Shown here: positions 1-11,189 of the stretch, piece after piece
How positions within the stretch are numbered: position 1 is the stretch's first letter
Layout of the letters: every line of letters starts with the position of its first letter
NCBI RefSeq assembly: GCF_004682045.1
Contig: NZ_QUZT01000029.1
Span: 1-64,000, forward strand
Source of the DNA: Pseudomonas nabeulensis
Lineage (GTDB): Bacteria; Pseudomonadota; Gammaproteobacteria; Pseudomonadales; Pseudomonadaceae
Direction: 5' to 3'
Length of the DNA: 64,000 nt
Program-made: the position numbers and the translations under genes
Notes under the pieces: model-generated
What the model was told of the DNA's origin: nothing
The model's database searches: none
What the model saw: the letters and a program-made list of their open reading frames with translations, nothing else

Positions 1-2
1 TT

Positions 3-27
3 AGGGCAAGCCCCCTCCCACATTTGA
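3..27. repeat. Pseudomonas REP-type palindrome
   Basis: The motif GGGCAAGCCCCCTCCCACA matches the REP family abundant in intergenic DNA of the P. fluorescens group. It lies downstream of the BON-domain gene and is cut by the window edge, so any partner repeat is not visible. Confidence 0.7.
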
Positions 28-69
28 TCTTCATCGTCTTTCAGTCAGCATTCCAACCCACAATAGAAC

Positions 70-97
70 AGGCCCCGACACGAATGCCGGGGCCTGT
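70..97 (-). terminator. hairpin downstream of the BON gene
   Basis: Inverted arms CAGGCCCCG and CGGGGCCTG flank a ten-base loop. The tract after it on the minus strand is only moderately T-rich, so this is a possible terminator for the BON-domain gene at 205-552. Confidence 0.4.
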
Positions 98-204
98 AAT
101 GGCCACATCCTTGTGGCCGGTCGCATGAACTCCAGAGGTGCATTGAGTGGATATCTAACTCACTCGCCGCCGCCGCCGTCTAGTTCAAGACGATTCTTTG
201 AGCG

Positions 205-552
205 TTACTCTGCTTTCAGGCCGTCGGCCGATACAGCTTTAACGCCTTTGATTTTCTTGGTGATATTCACCGCGGTGGTTTTCTGCGCTTCGGTCACTGC
301 GACGGTCGACGACAGGGAAACTACACCTTTGTTGGTTTCGACTTTGATGTCGGTGCCAGGAATGCCTTTCTCGGTCACCAGGTCACTTTTCACTTTGGTG
401 GTGATCCAGGTGTCGGATGTCGCTTCTTTGGCCTTGGTCACTTCACCGGCGGCTACAACCATTGGAGCCTGGGAAGTTTGGGCGAACGCAACGTTAGCCA
501 TGGTCAGGGTCAGCGCGGTGGCAGTTGCAGCAGCGATAGCGAACTTCTTCAT
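205..552 (-). CDS. exported single BON-domain protein
   Basis: This 115-aa protein starts with a clear signal peptide (MKKFAIAAATATALTLTMA, cleavage probably after residue 24 at AFA-QT), so it should act in the periplasm. From about residue 45 to the end it carries one BON domain, recognisable by the GVVSLSSTV strand and the following helix. BON domains are lipid- or peptidoglycan-associated modules found in OsmY and related envelope-stress proteins; most OsmY-like proteins have two, this has one. AGGAG precedes the ATG. It stands alone, converging on nothing, with the pnp terminator behind it. The family call is firm; the function is not. Confidence 0.85.
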   Translation of the reverse strand: MKKFAIAAATATALTLTMANVAFAQTSQAPMVVAAGEVTKAKEATSDTWITTKVKSDLVTEKGIPGTDIKVETNKGVVSLSSTVAVTEAQKTTAVNITKKIKGVKAVSADGLKAE

Positions 553-797
553 ACGAGTAACTCCTGTTTTTTCTAAGGTCTGCAGCGTTTCAACGTTAAT
601 GCTGCAGGGTTACCTGTACTATTGCAGGCGCTGTGCCAAGTTTTAGATTCGAATATTTACCTTATAAATCAATAACTTATAAAATTCAGGATTTTCCGGA
701 ATCGTGCAACTTGCATGAACGCCATCGTGCCTGCATGCAAGTTGCGGCTTTTGCCTGGCGGTAAACGGCTGATTTCCTTTCACTTTCCAGCGCCCAT

Positions 798-826
798 AAA
801 AAAAGGACTCCGAAGAGTCCTTTTTT
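798..826 (-). terminator. pnp terminator (bidirectional)
   Basis: Arms GGACTC and GAGTCC around a CGAA tetraloop are flanked by an A-run and a six-T run. It can therefore terminate on both strands. It lies 22 bases beyond the pnp stop codon. Confidence 0.85.
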
Positions 827-847
827 CAGCGTAAAGCCTGGGAGTAA

Positions 848-2953
848 TTAAACGCCCGAAGCCTTGGCAGCTGCTACGTCCTTGATGGACAGCTTGATAC
901 GGCCGCGGTTGTCCACGTCCAGTACCAGCACTTCCACTTCCTGGCCTTCTTTCAGAATGTCGGTCACTTTCTCTACGCGAGCGTCGCTCAGCATGGAGAT
1001 GTGAACCAGACCGTCTTTGCCTGGCAGGATGTTGACGAATGCGCCGAAGTCGACGATACGCTCAACCTTACCGACGTAGATCTTGCCGATCTCGGCCTCA
1101 GCGGTAATGCCCAGAACGCGCTGACGTGCGGCTTCAGCCGCTTCCTTGGTTTCGCCGAAGATCTTGATCGAGCCGTCGTCTTCGATGTCGATCGAAGCCT
1201 TGGTCTCTTCACAGATCGCACGAATGGTCGCGCCGCCTTTACCGATAACATCACGGATTTTGTCGGTGTCGATTTTCATCGCGATCATGGTCGGAGCATT
1301 TTCCGACAGTTCGGTACGGGACTGACCAATGATCTGGTTCATCTGACCGAGAATGTTCAGGCGCGCTTCCAGGGCTTGGCCCAGGGCGATTTCCATGATT
1401 TCTTCGGTGATGCCCTTGATCTTGATGTCCATCTGCAGCGCAGTCACACCTTTGGCGGTACCGGCTACTTTGAAGTCCATGTCGCCCAGGTGGTCTTCGT
1501 CACCCAGGATGTCGGTCAGGATGGCGAACTTCTCGCCTTCTTTAACCAGGCCCATGGCGATACCGGCAACCGGCGCCTTCATCGGCACACCAGCGTCCAT
1601 CAGCGCCAGGGAAGCACCACACACGGAAGCCATGGAGCTGGAACCGTTGGACTCGGTGATTTCCGATACAACACGGATGGTGTACGGGAACACGTCAGCA
1701 GCAGGCAGCATGGCCTGTACCGAACGACGTGCCAGACGGCCGTGACCGATTTCGCGACGACCAGCGCCACCCATGCGACCACACTCGCCCACCGAGAACG
1801 GCGGGAAGTTGTAGTGCAGCATGAACGGGTCTTTTTTCTCGCCTTCCAGGGTGTCCAGCAGCTGTGCGTCACGGGCGGTGCCCAGGGTCGCGACTACCAG
1901 GGCCTGGGTTTCACCACGGGTGAACAGGGCCGAACCGTGAGTCTTCGGCAGAACGCCGACTTCGATGTTCAGCGGACGTACGGTGCGAGTGTCGCGACCA
2001 TCGATACGTGGCTTGCCGTTAACGATGTTTTCGCGAACGGTGCGGTATTCGATTTCGCCGAATGCAGCTTTGACGTCGCTGGAGGAAGGCTGGCCTTCTT
2101 CACCGGACAGCTTGGCTACAACCTGATCCTTCAACTCGCCCAGGCGAGCGTAACGGTCGGCCTTGACGGTGATGGTGTAGGCGTCGGAGATGGCAGCGCC
2201 GAACTCGGAGCGGATAGCGCCCAGCAGTTCAGTGGCTTCTGCTTGTGGAGCCCAGGTCCAGGTTGGCTTGGCCGCTTCGGCAGCCAGCTCGGTAACAGCC
2301 TTGATGACCGCTTGGAATTCGTCGTGGGCGAACAGTACGGCACCCAGCATCTGGTCTTCGGTCAGCTCTTTGGCTTCCGATTCAACCATCAGCACGGCTT
2401 CCGAAGTACCGGCAACGACCATGTCCAGGCTCGATGCTTTCAGTTGTTCGTAAGTCGGGTTCAGCAGGTAGCCGGTGCTTTCGTGGAAAGCCACACGTGC
2501 GGCGCCGATCGGGCCATCGAAAGGAATGCCGGAGATAGCCAGGGCAGCCGAGGTACCGATCATCGCAGCGATGTCCGGATCGGTCTTCTTGCTGGTGGAA
2601 ACGACGGTGCAGACAACCTGCACTTCGTTCATGAAGCCTTCTGGGAACAGCGGACGGATCGGACGGTCGATCAGTCGGGAAGTCAGGGTTTCTTTCTCGG
2701 AAGGACGGCCTTCGCGCTTGAAGAAACCGCCAGGGATCTTACCGGCAGCGTAAGTTTTTTCCTGGTAGTGAACGGAAAGAGGGAAGAAGCCTTTGCTTGG
2801 GTCAGCGGTCTTGGCGCCAACCACGGTTACCAATACGGTAACGTCGTCGTCAACGGTAACCAGCACTGCGCCGGAGGCTTGACGGGCAATACGGCCTGTC
2901 TCGAGGGTAACGGTCGACTGACCGAACTGGAATTTTTTGATAACCGGGTTCAC
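848..2953 (-). CDS. pnp: polyribonucleotide nucleotidyltransferase (PNPase)
   Basis: The enzyme degrades RNA 3' to 5' by phosphorolysis and is a core part of the RNA degradosome in the cytoplasm. The 701-aa length is normal. Order of domains: first RNase PH (about 10-145), helical linker, second RNase PH (about 310-460), a KH domain with the GKGG loop (about 555-615), and an S1 domain (about 620-690, [19 protein letters not shown]). The start is a GTG (GTGAACCCG). It follows rpsO in the same direction after 195 bases. In enterobacteria that leader is cut by RNase III for autoregulation; a comparable control here is inference only. Confidence 0.98.
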   Translation of the reverse strand: MNPVIKKFQFGQSTVTLETGRIARQASGAVLVTVDDDVTVLVTVVGAKTADPSKGFFPLSVHYQEKTYAAGKIPGGFFKREGRPSEKETLTSRLIDRPIRPLFPEGFMNEVQVVCTVVSTSKKTDPDIAAMIGTSAALAISGIPFDGPIGAARVAFHESTGYLLNPTYEQLKASSLDMVVAGTSEAVLMVESEAKELTEDQMLGAVLFAHDEFQAVIKAVTELAAEAAKPTWTWAPQAEATELLGAIRSEFGAAISDAYTITVKADRYARLGELKDQVVAKLSGEEGQPSSSDVKAAFGEIEYRTVRENIVNGKPRIDGRDTRTVRPLNIEVGVLPKTHGSALFTRGETQALVVATLGTARDAQLLDTLEGEKKDPFMLHYNFPPFSVGECGRMGGAGRREIGHGRLARRSVQAMLPAADVFPYTIRVVSEITESNGSSSMASVCGASLALMDAGVPMKAPVAGIAMGLVKEGEKFAILTDILGDEDHLGDMDFKVAGTAKGVTALQMDIKIKGITEEIMEIALGQALEARLNILGQMNQIIGQSRTELSENAPTMIAMKIDTDKIRDVIGKGGATIRAICEETKASIDIEDDGSIKIFGETKEAAEAARQRVLGITAEAEIGKIYVGKVERIVDFGAFVNILPGKDGLVHISMLSDARVEKVTDILKEGQEVEVLVLDVDNRGRIKLSIKDVAAAKASGV

Positions 2954-3148
2954 GGTGTCCTACCTTCTTTGTGGCTCTTGGGGGAACTTGTCTTCTTGCG
3001 AAATTCTTGGGCAATGTCGGGAATCGGCCCGAACCTGGTCCAGGGTAAAACGTGTATCCAGATAAAACTTGAGGCTGGGAGCCTACCATGGGCCAGCGGG
3101 AATCCCACTGATACACGGCAGACAACCAACCTCTAGCGCAATCGCTTA

Positions 3149-3418
3149 TTAGCGACGCAGACCCAGGCGAGCGATCAGCGAGCTGTAACGGCTCACGTCC
3201 TTGCCCTTCAGGTAGTCCAGCAGCTTACGACGCTGGTTTACCATGCGGATCAGACCACGACGGGAGTGGTGATCTTTACCGTTGGCCTTGAAGTGACCTT
3301 GCAGCTTGTTGATGTTGTGGGTCAGCAGTGCAACTTGCACTTCTGGCGAACCAGTGTCACCAACAGCTTGCTGGTAGTCAGCTACGATTTGTGCTTTTTC
3401 TTGAACGTCGAGAGCCAT
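3149..3418 (-). CDS. rpsO: 30S ribosomal protein S15
   Basis: Complete 89-aa S15, the primary 16S rRNA-binding protein of the platform of the small subunit. The sequence holds the family core [14 protein letters not shown], the HHSRRGL loop and the terminal [12 protein letters not shown]. It sits between truB (117 bases upstream) and pnp, the conserved gammaproteobacterial order. The 117-base leader holds short inverted repeats (around 3440-3470). S15 is known to repress its own mRNA in E. coli; whether these repeats form an operator cannot be told from one sequence. Confidence 0.99.
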   Translation of the reverse strand: MALDVQEKAQIVADYQQAVGDTGSPEVQVALLTHNINKLQGHFKANGKDHHSRRGLIRMVNQRRKLLDYLKGKDVSRYSSLIARLGLRR

Positions 3419-3535
3419 GAGGCAATCCTTTTATCAGGAAACTGTTTCAGAAAAACAGTCTCAATAGGCCAGGGACAAATCCCTGTATCTAAAAATGAGT
3501 AGTGACCGTGCCTATTAACAGCCACCCTCGTTCGG

Positions 3536-4453
3536 TCATTCTGACCGAATCAGTCGACGCGGCGCGATGCGCCCGTCTTCGCTCACTTCACCGATACCGA
3601 TAAAGCGACCATTGTGATCTTGTACCCGCACCATGCCGAACTTCGGGGCATCCGGGGCACGTACCGGCTGGCCGTTGAGCCAGTAGAACGCGCTGTGCTC
3701 CGAGAAGTGCAGCAATGGCCAATCGAGCAAACCGCTGTCCGACGGCATCAGGAAGCGATCAACCGCTTCGTTGCCACCTTCGGCATGTACCGCTTCCAGC
3801 TCTTCCAGCGTAACCGTCTGGGCCAGGCTGAACGGACCGGCCTGGGTGCGTCGCAGTTCTGCAACGTACGCGCCGCAACCGAGCTGTTCACCAATATCTT
3901 CCACCAGGGTACGGATATAGGTGCCTTTGCTGCAGTCCACGGCCAACCGGGCGGTGTCGCCTTCACAGGCGAGCAATTCCAAGCGCGCAATAGTAACAGA
4001 ACGCGCTTCGCGCTCCACTACTTCACCCGCACGAGCCAGCTTGTAAAGAGGCTGGCCATCACGCTTGAGCGCCGAGTACATCGGCGGTATCTGACTGATT
4101 TGCCCACGAAAAGCGGGTAAAGCCGCTTCGATATCAGCACGACCAACGGTCACGTCGCGAACCTGCAAAACATCACCTTCGGCGTCGGCCGTGGTGGTGG
4201 TCTTGCCCAGTTGCATCAGGGTTTCGTAACCCTTGTCGGAATCAAGCAGGTATTGCGAGAACTTGGTGGCCTCGCCAAAGCACAACGGCAGTACACCGGT
4301 GGCCAAGGGATCGAGGCTGCCGGTGTGCCCGGCCTTTTCGGCGTTGAGCAGCCAGCGGACCTTCTGCAACGCCGCATTGGAGGTAAAACCAATGGGCTTG
4401 TCGAGCAGGATGATGCCGCTGACGTTGCGACGGATACGTTTGACCTGAGCCAC
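3536..4453 (-). CDS. truB: tRNA pseudouridine(55) synthase
   Basis: TruB converts U55 in the T-loop of elongator tRNAs to pseudouridine and also acts as a tRNA chaperone. The 305-aa protein has the nucleophile motif GSLDPLATG with the catalytic aspartate at residue 48, the KGTYIRTL motif and a C-terminal PUA-like part. The start is GTG, preceded by AAGGAG. It begins three bases after the rbfA stop, so the two genes are translationally close within the metY-nusA-infB operon. Confidence 0.97.
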   Translation of the reverse strand: MAQVKRIRRNVSGIILLDKPIGFTSNAALQKVRWLLNAEKAGHTGSLDPLATGVLPLCFGEATKFSQYLLDSDKGYETLMQLGKTTTTADAEGDVLQVRDVTVGRADIEAALPAFRGQISQIPPMYSALKRDGQPLYKLARAGEVVEREARSVTIARLELLACEGDTARLAVDCSKGTYIRTLVEDIGEQLGCGAYVAELRRTQAGPFSLAQTVTLEELEAVHAEGGNEAVDRFLMPSDSGLLDWPLLHFSEHSAFYWLNGQPVRAPDAPKFGMVRVQDHNGRFIGIGEVSEDGRIAPRRLIRSE

Positions 4454-4456
4454 CGC

Positions 4457-4852
4457 TTACTCCTTGGCGTCTTCAGGTGTGGACGGGTGCTGGCTGTCTT
4501 CAGCCACGGCGCGCTCGATCAGGGCCGACAGGTGCGCACCACGCACGACGCTTTCGTCGTAGTGGAAGTGCAACTGGGGAACGCTGCGCAGCTTCATTTC
4601 ACGGGCCAACTGCATGCGCAGGAAACCGGCTGCCGAGTTGAGCACCTTGATGCTTTGTGCGATTTCTTCGCTGTTGTCCTGCCCCATCACGGTGATGAAG
4701 ATCTTGGCGTGACCCACGTCACGGCTCACTTCTACAGCGGTGATGGTGACCAGGCCAACGCGCGGGTCTTTGACTTCGCGACGGATCAGTTGGGCCAGCT
4801 CACGCTGCATCTGATCGCCGATACGTTGGGTACGGCTGTATTCTTTTGCCAT
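4457..4852 (-). CDS. rbfA: 30S ribosome-binding factor A
   Basis: RbfA binds immature 30S subunits and helps final 16S 5' processing, especially in the cold. The 131-aa protein carries the family signatures [14 protein letters not shown] and [19 protein letters not shown] and the KH-like fold. It lies between infB and truB in the standard order; 159 bases with a GC-rich hairpin separate it from infB. Confidence 0.97.
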   Translation of the reverse strand: MAKEYSRTQRIGDQMQRELAQLIRREVKDPRVGLVTITAVEVSRDVGHAKIFITVMGQDNSEEIAQSIKVLNSAAGFLRMQLAREMKLRSVPQLHFHYDESVVRGAHLSALIERAVAEDSQHPSTPEDAKE

Positions 4853-4906
4853 GTCTTGTTACCTGTTACTGCCACACGGTGAAACCCGTGGGGTCTGAAA
4901 GCGGCA

Positions 4907-4940
4907 AACGCCCGGCCTGACAAAAGCCAGACCGGGCGTT
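4907..4940 (-). terminator. GC-rich hairpin between infB and rbfA
   Basis: Nine-base arms AACGCCCGG and CCGGGCGTT could form a strong stem. No proper U-tract follows on the minus strand, so it may be an attenuating or RNA-processing stem rather than a full terminator. Confidence 0.45.
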
Positions 4941-5011
4941 GCGTTTAGAGTCCGTACACAGCGCGGGGCATTTGCATGCCCACACGCCGCGTGGCTCCGG
5001 AAGTGCGCGAG

Positions 5012-7543
5012 TTAGAGGCTGCGAGCAACCTGAACCTTCTCGAAGACTTCGATCTTGTCGCCCACCTTGACGTCGTTGTAGCTCTTGACGCCGATACCGC
5101 ATTCCATGCCGGCACGTACTTCGGAAGCGTCATCCTTGAAGCGGCGCAGGGATTCCAGCTCGCCTTCGAAGATAACGATGTCGTCACGCAGTACACGGAT
5201 TGGACGGTTACGGTACACGGTGCCTTCGACAACCATGCAGCCGGCGATCGCGCCGAATTTCGGCGAGCGGAACACGTCACGCACCTCGGCGATACCCAGG
5301 ATGTTCTCCCGAACGTCGCTGCCAAGCATGCCGGTAAGGGCTTTCTTGACGTCTTCGATGATGTCGTAAATGACGTTGTAGTAACGCATGTCCAGGCCTT
5401 CTTGCTCGACGATCTTGCGAGCGCCGGCATCGGCACGCACGTTGAAGCCGAACAGAACAGCGTTGGAAGCCAGTGCCAGGTTGGCGTCGGATTCGGTGAT
5501 ACCACCGACACCGCCACCGACAACGCGCACTTGCACTTCGTCGTTACCCAGGCCGTTCAAGGCGCCGTTCAACGCTTCGAGGGAACCACGTACGTCAGAT
5601 TTGAGGACGATGTTAAGCGTCTTCTTCTCTTCCTGGCCCATGTTCTCGAAGATGTTTTCCAGCTTGCCGGCGTGAGCACGGGCCAGCTTGACTTCACGGA
5701 ACTTGCCTTGACGGAACAGAGCCACTTCACGGGCTTTCTTCTCGTCGGCAACCACGCTCATCTCGTCGCCAGCGTCCGGGGTACCGTCCAGGCCGAGGAT
5801 CTCGACCGGGATAGCAGGACCTGCTTCCTTGATTGGCTTGCCGTTCTCGTCGAGCATGGCACGTACACGGCCGTAGTTCGAACCGACCAGCACCATGTCG
5901 CCTTGGCGCAGGGTACCGTCTTGAACCAGTACGGTCGCAACTGGGCCACGGCCCTTGTCGAGGCGGGATTCAACCACAACGCCACGGCCAGGAGCCGATG
6001 GAGTAGCGGTCAGTTCCAGGACTTCGGCTTGCAACAGAACGGCTTCGAGCAGTTCGTCAACGCCAGTACCCATTTTCGCGGAGACTGGTACGAATGGAGT
6101 GTCACCGCCCCACTCTTCGGATGTCACACCGTGAACCGACAGTTCGCTACGGATGCGATCAAGATCAGCGCCCGGCTTGTCGATTTTGTTCACTGCAACC
6201 ACCAGCGGAACGCCAGCTGCCTTGGCATGCTGAACGGCTTCGATGGTTTGTGGCATCACGCCGTCGTCCGCTGCAACCACCAGGATCACGATGTCGGTCG
6301 CCTTGGCACCACGGGCACGCATTGCGGTAAACGCAGCGTGACCAGGGGTGTCGAGGAACGTCACCATGCCACGGTCGGTTTCAACGTGGTACGCACCGAT
6401 ATGCTGGGTGATACCGCCGGCTTCGCCAGCAGCTACCTTGGCACGACGGATGTAGTCGAGCAGGGAGGTTTTACCGTGGTCAACGTGGCCCATTACGGTC
6501 ACAACCGGCGCACGGGAAACCGCCTCACCTTCAAACTTCAGGGACTCAGCCAGGGAATCTTCCAGGGCGGTGTCGCTGACCAGGGTCACTTTGTGGCCCA
6601 ACTCCTCAGCAACCAGTTGGGCAGTTTCCTGATCCAGTACCTGGTTGATGGTGGCCGGAGTACCCAGCTTGAACATGAACTTGATGATTTCAGCTGCCTT
6701 GACCGACATCTGCTGGGCGAGATCGCCAACAGTGATGGTCTCGCCGATCTTCACTTCACGCACGACAGGGCCGGTTGGGCTCTGGAAACCGTGGGCGTTG
6801 CGTTTTTTCAGCTTGGCCTTGCCGCGACCACCACGACGGAAGCCATCGCTTTCTTCGTCGGTAGTACGTGGGGCAACGCGTGGAGCAGGTGCTTTCTCTT
6901 TGACCGAGGCGCGATGCGGAGCGTTTTTGCGCTCGCCATCGCCACCACCACCGCGACGATTGTTATCGTCAGCACGTGGTTTGTCTGGGCGACGCTGTTC
7001 ATCACGCTTGCGAGCATCAGCGGTAGGGGCTGGTGCTGGTGCAGCGGCAACCGGAGCGGCCTCACGCACAGCTTCAACCGGCGCGCTAGGCGCGGCAACG
7101 GCTTCAGCGGCAGCAGGTTGCGCAGCAGCAGGCTGGCGACGCGCTTCTTCTTCGGCGCGACGCTTGGCTTCTTCTTCAGCCTTCTGACGAGCAGCATTTT
7201 CTACTGCGCGACGCTCATCCAGCTCACGCTTGCGCTCGGCTTCGATTTCTTCCGGGCTACGTTGTACGAAGACTTTCTTCTTGCGTACTTCAACGCTGAT
7301 GCTCTTGCTACCAGCAACACGCAGGGTGCTGGTGGTTTTGCGCTGCAGTGTAATCTTGCGCGGTTCTTCCACTTTCGCCTTGTGGCTGCTCTTCAAGTGA
7401 GTCAGCAAAGACTGCTTCTCACTATCGCTCACACCTTCATCGGCGGCGGTGTGCGGCAGACCTGCCTCACGCATCTGCTGCAACAGGCGCTCTACCGGTG
7501 TTTTGACCTCATCGGCCAGTTGTTTCACCGTGACTTGCGTCAT
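5012..7543 (-). CDS. infB: translation initiation factor IF-2
   Basis: GTPase that brings fMet-tRNA to the 30S subunit and promotes subunit joining. The 843 aa comprise an N-terminal IF2-N domain (1-50), a long charged and Ala/Pro-rich linker (about 60-250, with the run RRGGGG), a second IF2-N-like segment, the G domain with GHVDHGKT at 352-359, DTPGH and NKID, and C-terminal domains that bind fMet-tRNA. It sits 27 bases after nusA. The initiator tRNA gene at 9699-9775 heads the same cluster, which links tRNA and factor. Confidence 0.99.
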   Translation of the reverse strand: MTQVTVKQLADEVKTPVERLLQQMREAGLPHTAADEGVSDSEKQSLLTHLKSSHKAKVEEPRKITLQRKTTSTLRVAGSKSISVEVRKKKVFVQRSPEEIEAERKRELDERRAVENAARQKAEEEAKRRAEEEARRQPAAAQPAAAEAVAAPSAPVEAVREAAPVAAAPAPAPTADARKRDEQRRPDKPRADDNNRRGGGGDGERKNAPHRASVKEKAPAPRVAPRTTDEESDGFRRGGRGKAKLKKRNAHGFQSPTGPVVREVKIGETITVGDLAQQMSVKAAEIIKFMFKLGTPATINQVLDQETAQLVAEELGHKVTLVSDTALEDSLAESLKFEGEAVSRAPVVTVMGHVDHGKTSLLDYIRRAKVAAGEAGGITQHIGAYHVETDRGMVTFLDTPGHAAFTAMRARGAKATDIVILVVAADDGVMPQTIEAVQHAKAAGVPLVVAVNKIDKPGADLDRIRSELSVHGVTSEEWGGDTPFVPVSAKMGTGVDELLEAVLLQAEVLELTATPSAPGRGVVVESRLDKGRGPVATVLVQDGTLRQGDMVLVGSNYGRVRAMLDENGKPIKEAGPAIPVEILGLDGTPDAGDEMSVVADEKKAREVALFRQGKFREVKLARAHAGKLENIFENMGQEEKKTLNIVLKSDVRGSLEALNGALNGLGNDEVQVRVVGGGVGGITESDANLALASNAVLFGFNVRADAGARKIVEQEGLDMRYYNVIYDIIEDVKKALTGMLGSDVRENILGIAEVRDVFRSPKFGAIAGCMVVEGTVYRNRPIRVLRDDIVIFEGELESLRRFKDDASEVRAGMECGIGVKSYNDVKVGDKIEVFEKVQVARSL

Positions 7544-7570
7544 GCACTTCTCTCCTCAGGCCGCGCCTAG

Positions 7571-9052
7571 TTACTCGAACCAATGGGCTCGGGCGGCCAT
7601 GATCAACTTGCCGGCACGATCATCGTCAATGCCGTCGATGTCGAGCAGATCGTCAATAGACTGCTCGGCCAGGTCTTCGCGGGTAATTACGCCGCGCACC
7701 GCCAGTTCCATCGCCAAATCCTTGTCCATACCCTCAAGCGAGAGCAGGTCTTCGGCCGGATGGGCGTCTGCCAGCTTTTCCTCAGTAGCGATGGCTTTAG
7801 TCAACAAACGATCCTTGGCCCGAGCACGAAGCTCGTTGACGATATCTTCGTCAAAGCCGTCGATGTTGAGCATTTCTTCCAACGGTACGTAGGCAATCTC
7901 TTCCAGGCTGGTGAAGCCTTCATCGACCAGCACCTGTGCCAGCTCTTCGTCGACTTCCAGCTCGTCGATGAAGTTGCGCAGGATGTCACCGGTTTCAGCT
8001 TGCTGCTTAGCCTGGATGTCCGATTCGGTCATCACGTTCAGGGTCCAACCGGTCAGTTGGCTGGCCAGACGCACGTTCTGACCACCACGACCAATGGCCT
8101 GAGCCAGATTGTCAGCGCCAACGGCGATGTCCATTGCATGGGCATCTTCGTCAACGATAATTGCCGCCACTTCAGCCGGCGACATGGCGTTGATCACGAA
8201 CTGCGCCGGGTTATCGTCCCACAGGACGATATCGACACGCTCACCGCCCAACTCACCCGACACTGCCTGGACGCGCGAACCGCGCATACCAATGCAAGCA
8301 CCTTGCGGGTCGATGCGTTTGTCCTTGGAGCGGACCGCAATCTTGGCGCGCGAACCCGGGTCGCGGGACGCAGCCATGACTTCGATCAGGCCTTCGGCGA
8401 TTTCCGGCACTTCGATACGGAACAGCTCGATCAGCATTTCCGGCGCGGTACGCGACAGGATCAACTGAGGGCCGCGGTTCTCGGTGCGGATTTCCTTGAG
8501 CAGCGCACGCAGACGCACGCCAACACGGAAGGTTTCGCGAGAAATGATGTCTTCGCGGGCCAGCAACGCTTCGGCGTTGTTGCCCAGGTCAACGATCACG
8601 TTGTCGCGGGTAACTTTTTTCACGGTGCCGGAGATGATTTCACCCAGGCGCTCGCGATAAGCGTCAACGACTTGAGCGCGCTCGGCTTCGCGAACCTTCT
8701 GCACGATGACCTGCTTGGCGGTCTGTGCAGCAATACGGCCGAACTCGATCGACTCGATCTTTTCTTCGACGACATCACCGACCTTGGCGCCCGGGTGCGT
8801 TTGCGCAACCTTGCTTGGCCAGGTTTCGATGGCCGGATCATCAAGATCGTCCTCTTCGACCACCGTCCAACGACGGAAAGTCTCATAGGCACCGGTGTGG
8901 CGGTTGATTTCCACACGCAGGTCAACTTCGTCTTCAAAACGCTTTTTGGTAGCAGTGGCCAGGGCCAGCTCCAGCGCTTCAAAAATCACGTCTGCCGGTA
9001 CACCCTTTTCATTGGATACCGACTCAACAACCAGCAGTACTTCTTTGCTCAT
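7571..9052 (-). CDS. nusA: transcription termination/antitermination factor NusA
   Basis: NusA binds RNA polymerase and nascent RNA and modulates pausing, termination and antitermination, including by phage Q- and N-type proteins. I place the start at [10 protein letters not shown], giving 493 aa; a longer frame adds seven residues with no family support. Domains: N-terminal RNAP-binding region, S1 (about 130-200, [16 protein letters not shown]), two KH domains (with [11 protein letters not shown]), and two acidic C-terminal repeats ([15 protein letters not shown] and [15 protein letters not shown]). Confidence 0.98.
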   Translation of the reverse strand: MSKEVLLVVESVSNEKGVPADVIFEALELALATATKKRFEDEVDLRVEINRHTGAYETFRRWTVVEEDDLDDPAIETWPSKVAQTHPGAKVGDVVEEKIESIEFGRIAAQTAKQVIVQKVREAERAQVVDAYRERLGEIISGTVKKVTRDNVIVDLGNNAEALLAREDIISRETFRVGVRLRALLKEIRTENRGPQLILSRTAPEMLIELFRIEVPEIAEGLIEVMAASRDPGSRAKIAVRSKDKRIDPQGACIGMRGSRVQAVSGELGGERVDIVLWDDNPAQFVINAMSPAEVAAIIVDEDAHAMDIAVGADNLAQAIGRGGQNVRLASQLTGWTLNVMTESDIQAKQQAETGDILRNFIDELEVDEELAQVLVDEGFTSLEEIAYVPLEEMLNIDGFDEDIVNELRARAKDRLLTKAIATEEKLADAHPAEDLLSLEGMDKDLAMELAVRGVITREDLAEQSIDDLLDIDGIDDDRAGKLIMAARAHWFE

Positions 9053-9099
9053 CGTACGCCTCGCCTTTCGCAAGCCATTGGATCCGCGGGATCCGCGTC

Positions 9100-9558
9100 T
9101 CAGTCAAAACTGGGAATAATGTTGGCCTTGTCGATCATATCGATCGGCAACAGGAATTCATGGTCTTCTACCTGCACCACGACGTCCTGCTCTTCTACAC
9201 CGCGCAGAAGGCCCTGAAAGTTGCGTCGCCCGTCGAAGGGAGATCGCAGCCTGATCTTCACTTGTTCACCGGCAAATTTTGCAAACTGATCAATAGTGAA
9301 CAGTGGGCGTTCCATGCCTGGCGAGGAAACTTCGAGGGTGTATTCAACGGAAATTGGATCTTCAACATCCAGCACACCGCTGATCTGACGGCTGACAATG
9401 GCACAATCGTCCACCAGCACGCCGCCCTCTTTATCGATATAAACGCGCAACATTGAGTGGCGACCTTGAGCCGAAAACTCAATACCCCAGCATTCATAGC
9501 CTAGGGCCACGACCACCGGGGCCAGCAAGGCCTGCAACTCTTCTAGCTTGCTCGACAC
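9100..9558 (-). CDS. rimP: ribosome maturation factor RimP
   Basis: RimP assists assembly of the 30S subunit. The chosen GTG start ([15 protein letters not shown] follows) gives 152 aa, the usual Pseudomonas length, and is preceded by GAGGGGG. The signature [11 protein letters not shown] is present and a C-terminal SH3-like domain follows. It is the first protein gene after the initiator tRNA and two tandem hairpin terminators, and is followed by nusA. Confidence 0.96.
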   Translation of the reverse strand: MSSKLEELQALLAPVVVALGYECWGIEFSAQGRHSMLRVYIDKEGGVLVDDCAIVSRQISGVLDVEDPISVEYTLEVSSPGMERPLFTIDQFAKFAGEQVKIRLRSPFDGRRNFQGLLRGVEEQDVVVQVEDHEFLLPIDMIDKANIIPSFD

Positions 9559-9593
9559 CTGAACCCCCTCGTGCATGTATGTGCATGCTGTGC

Positions 9594-9621
9594 AAAATAA
9601 AAAAATGGGCGAAACGCCCAT
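9594..9621 (-). terminator. intrinsic terminator in the rimP leader
   Basis: On the minus strand GATGGGCG-TTT-CGCCCAT is followed by TTTTTTTATTTT, a textbook terminator 36 bases before the rimP start. Because it lies between the initiator tRNA and rimP in the same direction, it may act as an attenuator for the rimP-nusA-infB operon. Confidence 0.8.
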
Positions 9622-9666
9622 CCTTGAAACGCCGTCGAACAGCGGCGTTGAAAGTGTCCAGCTAAC

Positions 9667-9688
9667 AAAAAGCCCCTTAAAAGGGGCT
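9667..9688 (-). terminator. terminator after initiator tRNA
   Basis: Arms AGCCCCTT and AAGGGGCT followed by TTTTTG on the minus strand, ten bases beyond the tRNA 3' end. It is the first of two tandem terminators before rimP. Confidence 0.8.
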
Positions 9689-9698
9689 CCGCTAAAAC

Positions 9699-9775
<77 letters not shown>

Positions 9776-9837
9776 ACAAAGCTGGGGCGGAAGTATACGA
9801 CCGATCCCTTACAGGGTCAATGTAACCTTCCACCTAC

Positions 9838-9860
9838 AAGAAAGCCCGCAACAGCGGGCT
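9838..9860 (-). terminator. terminator after tRNA-Leu
   Basis: Arms AGCCCGC and GCGGGCT around TGTT followed by TTCTTG on the minus strand, 12 bases after the tRNA-Leu 3' end. It probably ends the tpiA-secG-tRNA-Leu transcript. Confidence 0.7.
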
Positions 9861-9871
9861 CTCCTGATAAT

Positions 9872-9957
9872 TGGTACCGAGAAGGGGACTCGAACCCCTA
9901 CACCCTATGGGCACAACCACCTCAAGGTTGCGTGTCTACCAATTCCACCACCTCGGC
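9872..9957 (-). tRNA. tRNA-Leu (GAG)
   Basis: An 86-nt class II tRNA with a long variable arm and encoded CCA. The anticodon stem CAACC/GGTTG encloses TTGAGGT, giving anticodon GAG. It lies 22 bases after secG with no terminator between, so it is probably co-transcribed with secG. Confidence 0.96.
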
Positions 9958-9979
9958 AATACAGCGTTTAAAACTCTTC

Positions 9980-10363
9980 TTACTTCTGCTCTTGAGCTGG
10001 AGGTACGTCAGTCGCTGGAGTAGCCGACTTTTGCTCTTGAAGCACCGGGACATCATCAGAAGCCGGTTTTGCTTTTGGTACTTCCAACACTGCTGGGTTT
10101 GGCAAACCTACTTGAGTCAGCACATGAGCCTTCTCTTTAGCAAAGTAACCTAACCCCAAGCTGGTTATGAAGAAACCGGCGGCAAGTATAGCAGTAAACT
10201 TACTAAGAAAGGTAGAGGAACCTTGGCTTCCGAACACAGTATTTGAAGCACCTGCACCGAAAGACGCACCAGCATCCGCACCTTTACCCTGTTGCAACAA
10301 AACCAGGGCAACTACGCCCAGGGCAGCCAACAGATGAAAAACGACTACGACTGTTTCCAGCAT
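9980..10363 (-). CDS. secG: preprotein translocase subunit SecG
   Basis: SecG is the small inner-membrane subunit of the SecYEG channel. From [12 protein letters not shown] the protein is 127 aa with two membrane segments (about 3-22 and 52-72) separated by the conserved loop [19 protein letters not shown]. The C-terminal tail is long and rich in Pro, Lys and Gln, ending PPAQEQK, longer than in E. coli. It begins four bases after tpiA, the usual Pseudomonas arrangement. Confidence 0.96.
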   Translation of the reverse strand: MLETVVVVFHLLAALGVVALVLLQQGKGADAGASFGAGASNTVFGSQGSSTFLSKFTAILAAGFFITSLGLGYFAKEKAHVLTQVGLPNPAVLEVPKAKPASDDVPVLQEQKSATPATDVPPAQEQK

Positions 10364-10367
10364 TTTT

Positions 10368-11123
10368 TCAGTTTCCCGCGGCGCGACAGATCGCACCGAA
10401 CTCATCTGCATTCAGGGAAGCTCCACCAATGAGCCCCCCATCGATATCCGGCATGCCGAACAGTTCGACCGCATTGGCCGCCTTCACGCTGCCGCCGTAT
10501 AGAAGACGCACACCTTGTGCGACTTCAGAATTCTCTGCCGCCAACTGCGCGCGGATGGCTGCGTGCACATCCTGCGCTTGTTGCGGTGTAGCAGTCAGCC
10601 CGGTACCAATGGCCCAGACCGGCTCGTAAGCAATAACTGCCTTTGCAAAAGCACCGACACCCAGCTCCTCGATGATGCTGCCCAGCTGACGCGAGACAAC
10701 TTCAAGAGTCTTGCCCGATTCGCGCTCCGCCAGGGTTTCCCCTACGCACAACACTGGAATCAAGCCACAAGCCTGTGCCGCTGCGAACTTGCGATTGAGT
10801 GTCCCATCACGCTCGCCCATCATCTGACGGCGCTCGGAGTGCCCGACAAGCACATAGGAACAACCCGCATCGACCAGCTGACTCGGCGCAATTTCACCCG
10901 TCAACGCACCTTGCATGGCTTCCACCGCAGAATTCTGCGCGCCGACCTGAATCGACTTGCCTTTCAAGCCATCAACCACTTGGGTGATATGCAAGCAAGG
11001 CGGGAAAACCGCGATATCAACACCGCTCGGCAAGGCCAAGTGACGAAGGCCATTGATCAGCTCAGCGACACTGGCGCGGGTACCGTGCATCTTCCAGTTA
11101 CCAGCTACCATAGTGCGACGCAT
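10368..11123 (-). CDS. tpiA: triosephosphate isomerase
   Basis: Interconverts dihydroxyacetone phosphate and glyceraldehyde 3-phosphate in the cytoplasm. The 251-aa protein has the N-terminal VAGNWKMHG with catalytic Lys, the catalytic His in VLVGHSERR, and the catalytic Glu in [11 protein letters not shown] followed by the flexible lid and LLYGGSV phosphate loop. It lies between glmM and secG on the same strand. Confidence 0.98.
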   Translation of the reverse strand: MRRTMVAGNWKMHGTRASVAELINGLRHLALPSGVDIAVFPPCLHITQVVDGLKGKSIQVGAQNSAVEAMQGALTGEIAPSQLVDAGCSYVLVGHSERRQMMGERDGTLNRKFAAAQACGLIPVLCVGETLAERESGKTLEVVSRQLGSIIEELGVGAFAKAVIAYEPVWAIGTGLTATPQQAQDVHAAIRAQLAAENSEVAQGVRLLYGGSVKAANAVELFGMPDIDGGLIGGASLNADEFGAICRAAGN

Positions 11124-11189
11124 GCTGTACCTCGTCGGTCAAAGTGGGCGCAGATGTTACCCAACCACATCATCACTGGCAAGCCGAAT

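Noticed and set aside
1001..3136. 711-codon open frame opposite pnp
   Set aside because: Shadow of pnp on the other strand; no family features, and pnp is unmistakable.
9597..9621. Upstream extension of rimP to an ATG at 9621 or 9576
   Set aside because: It would translate through a terminator hairpin; the GTG at 9558 has the ribosome site and gives the family length.
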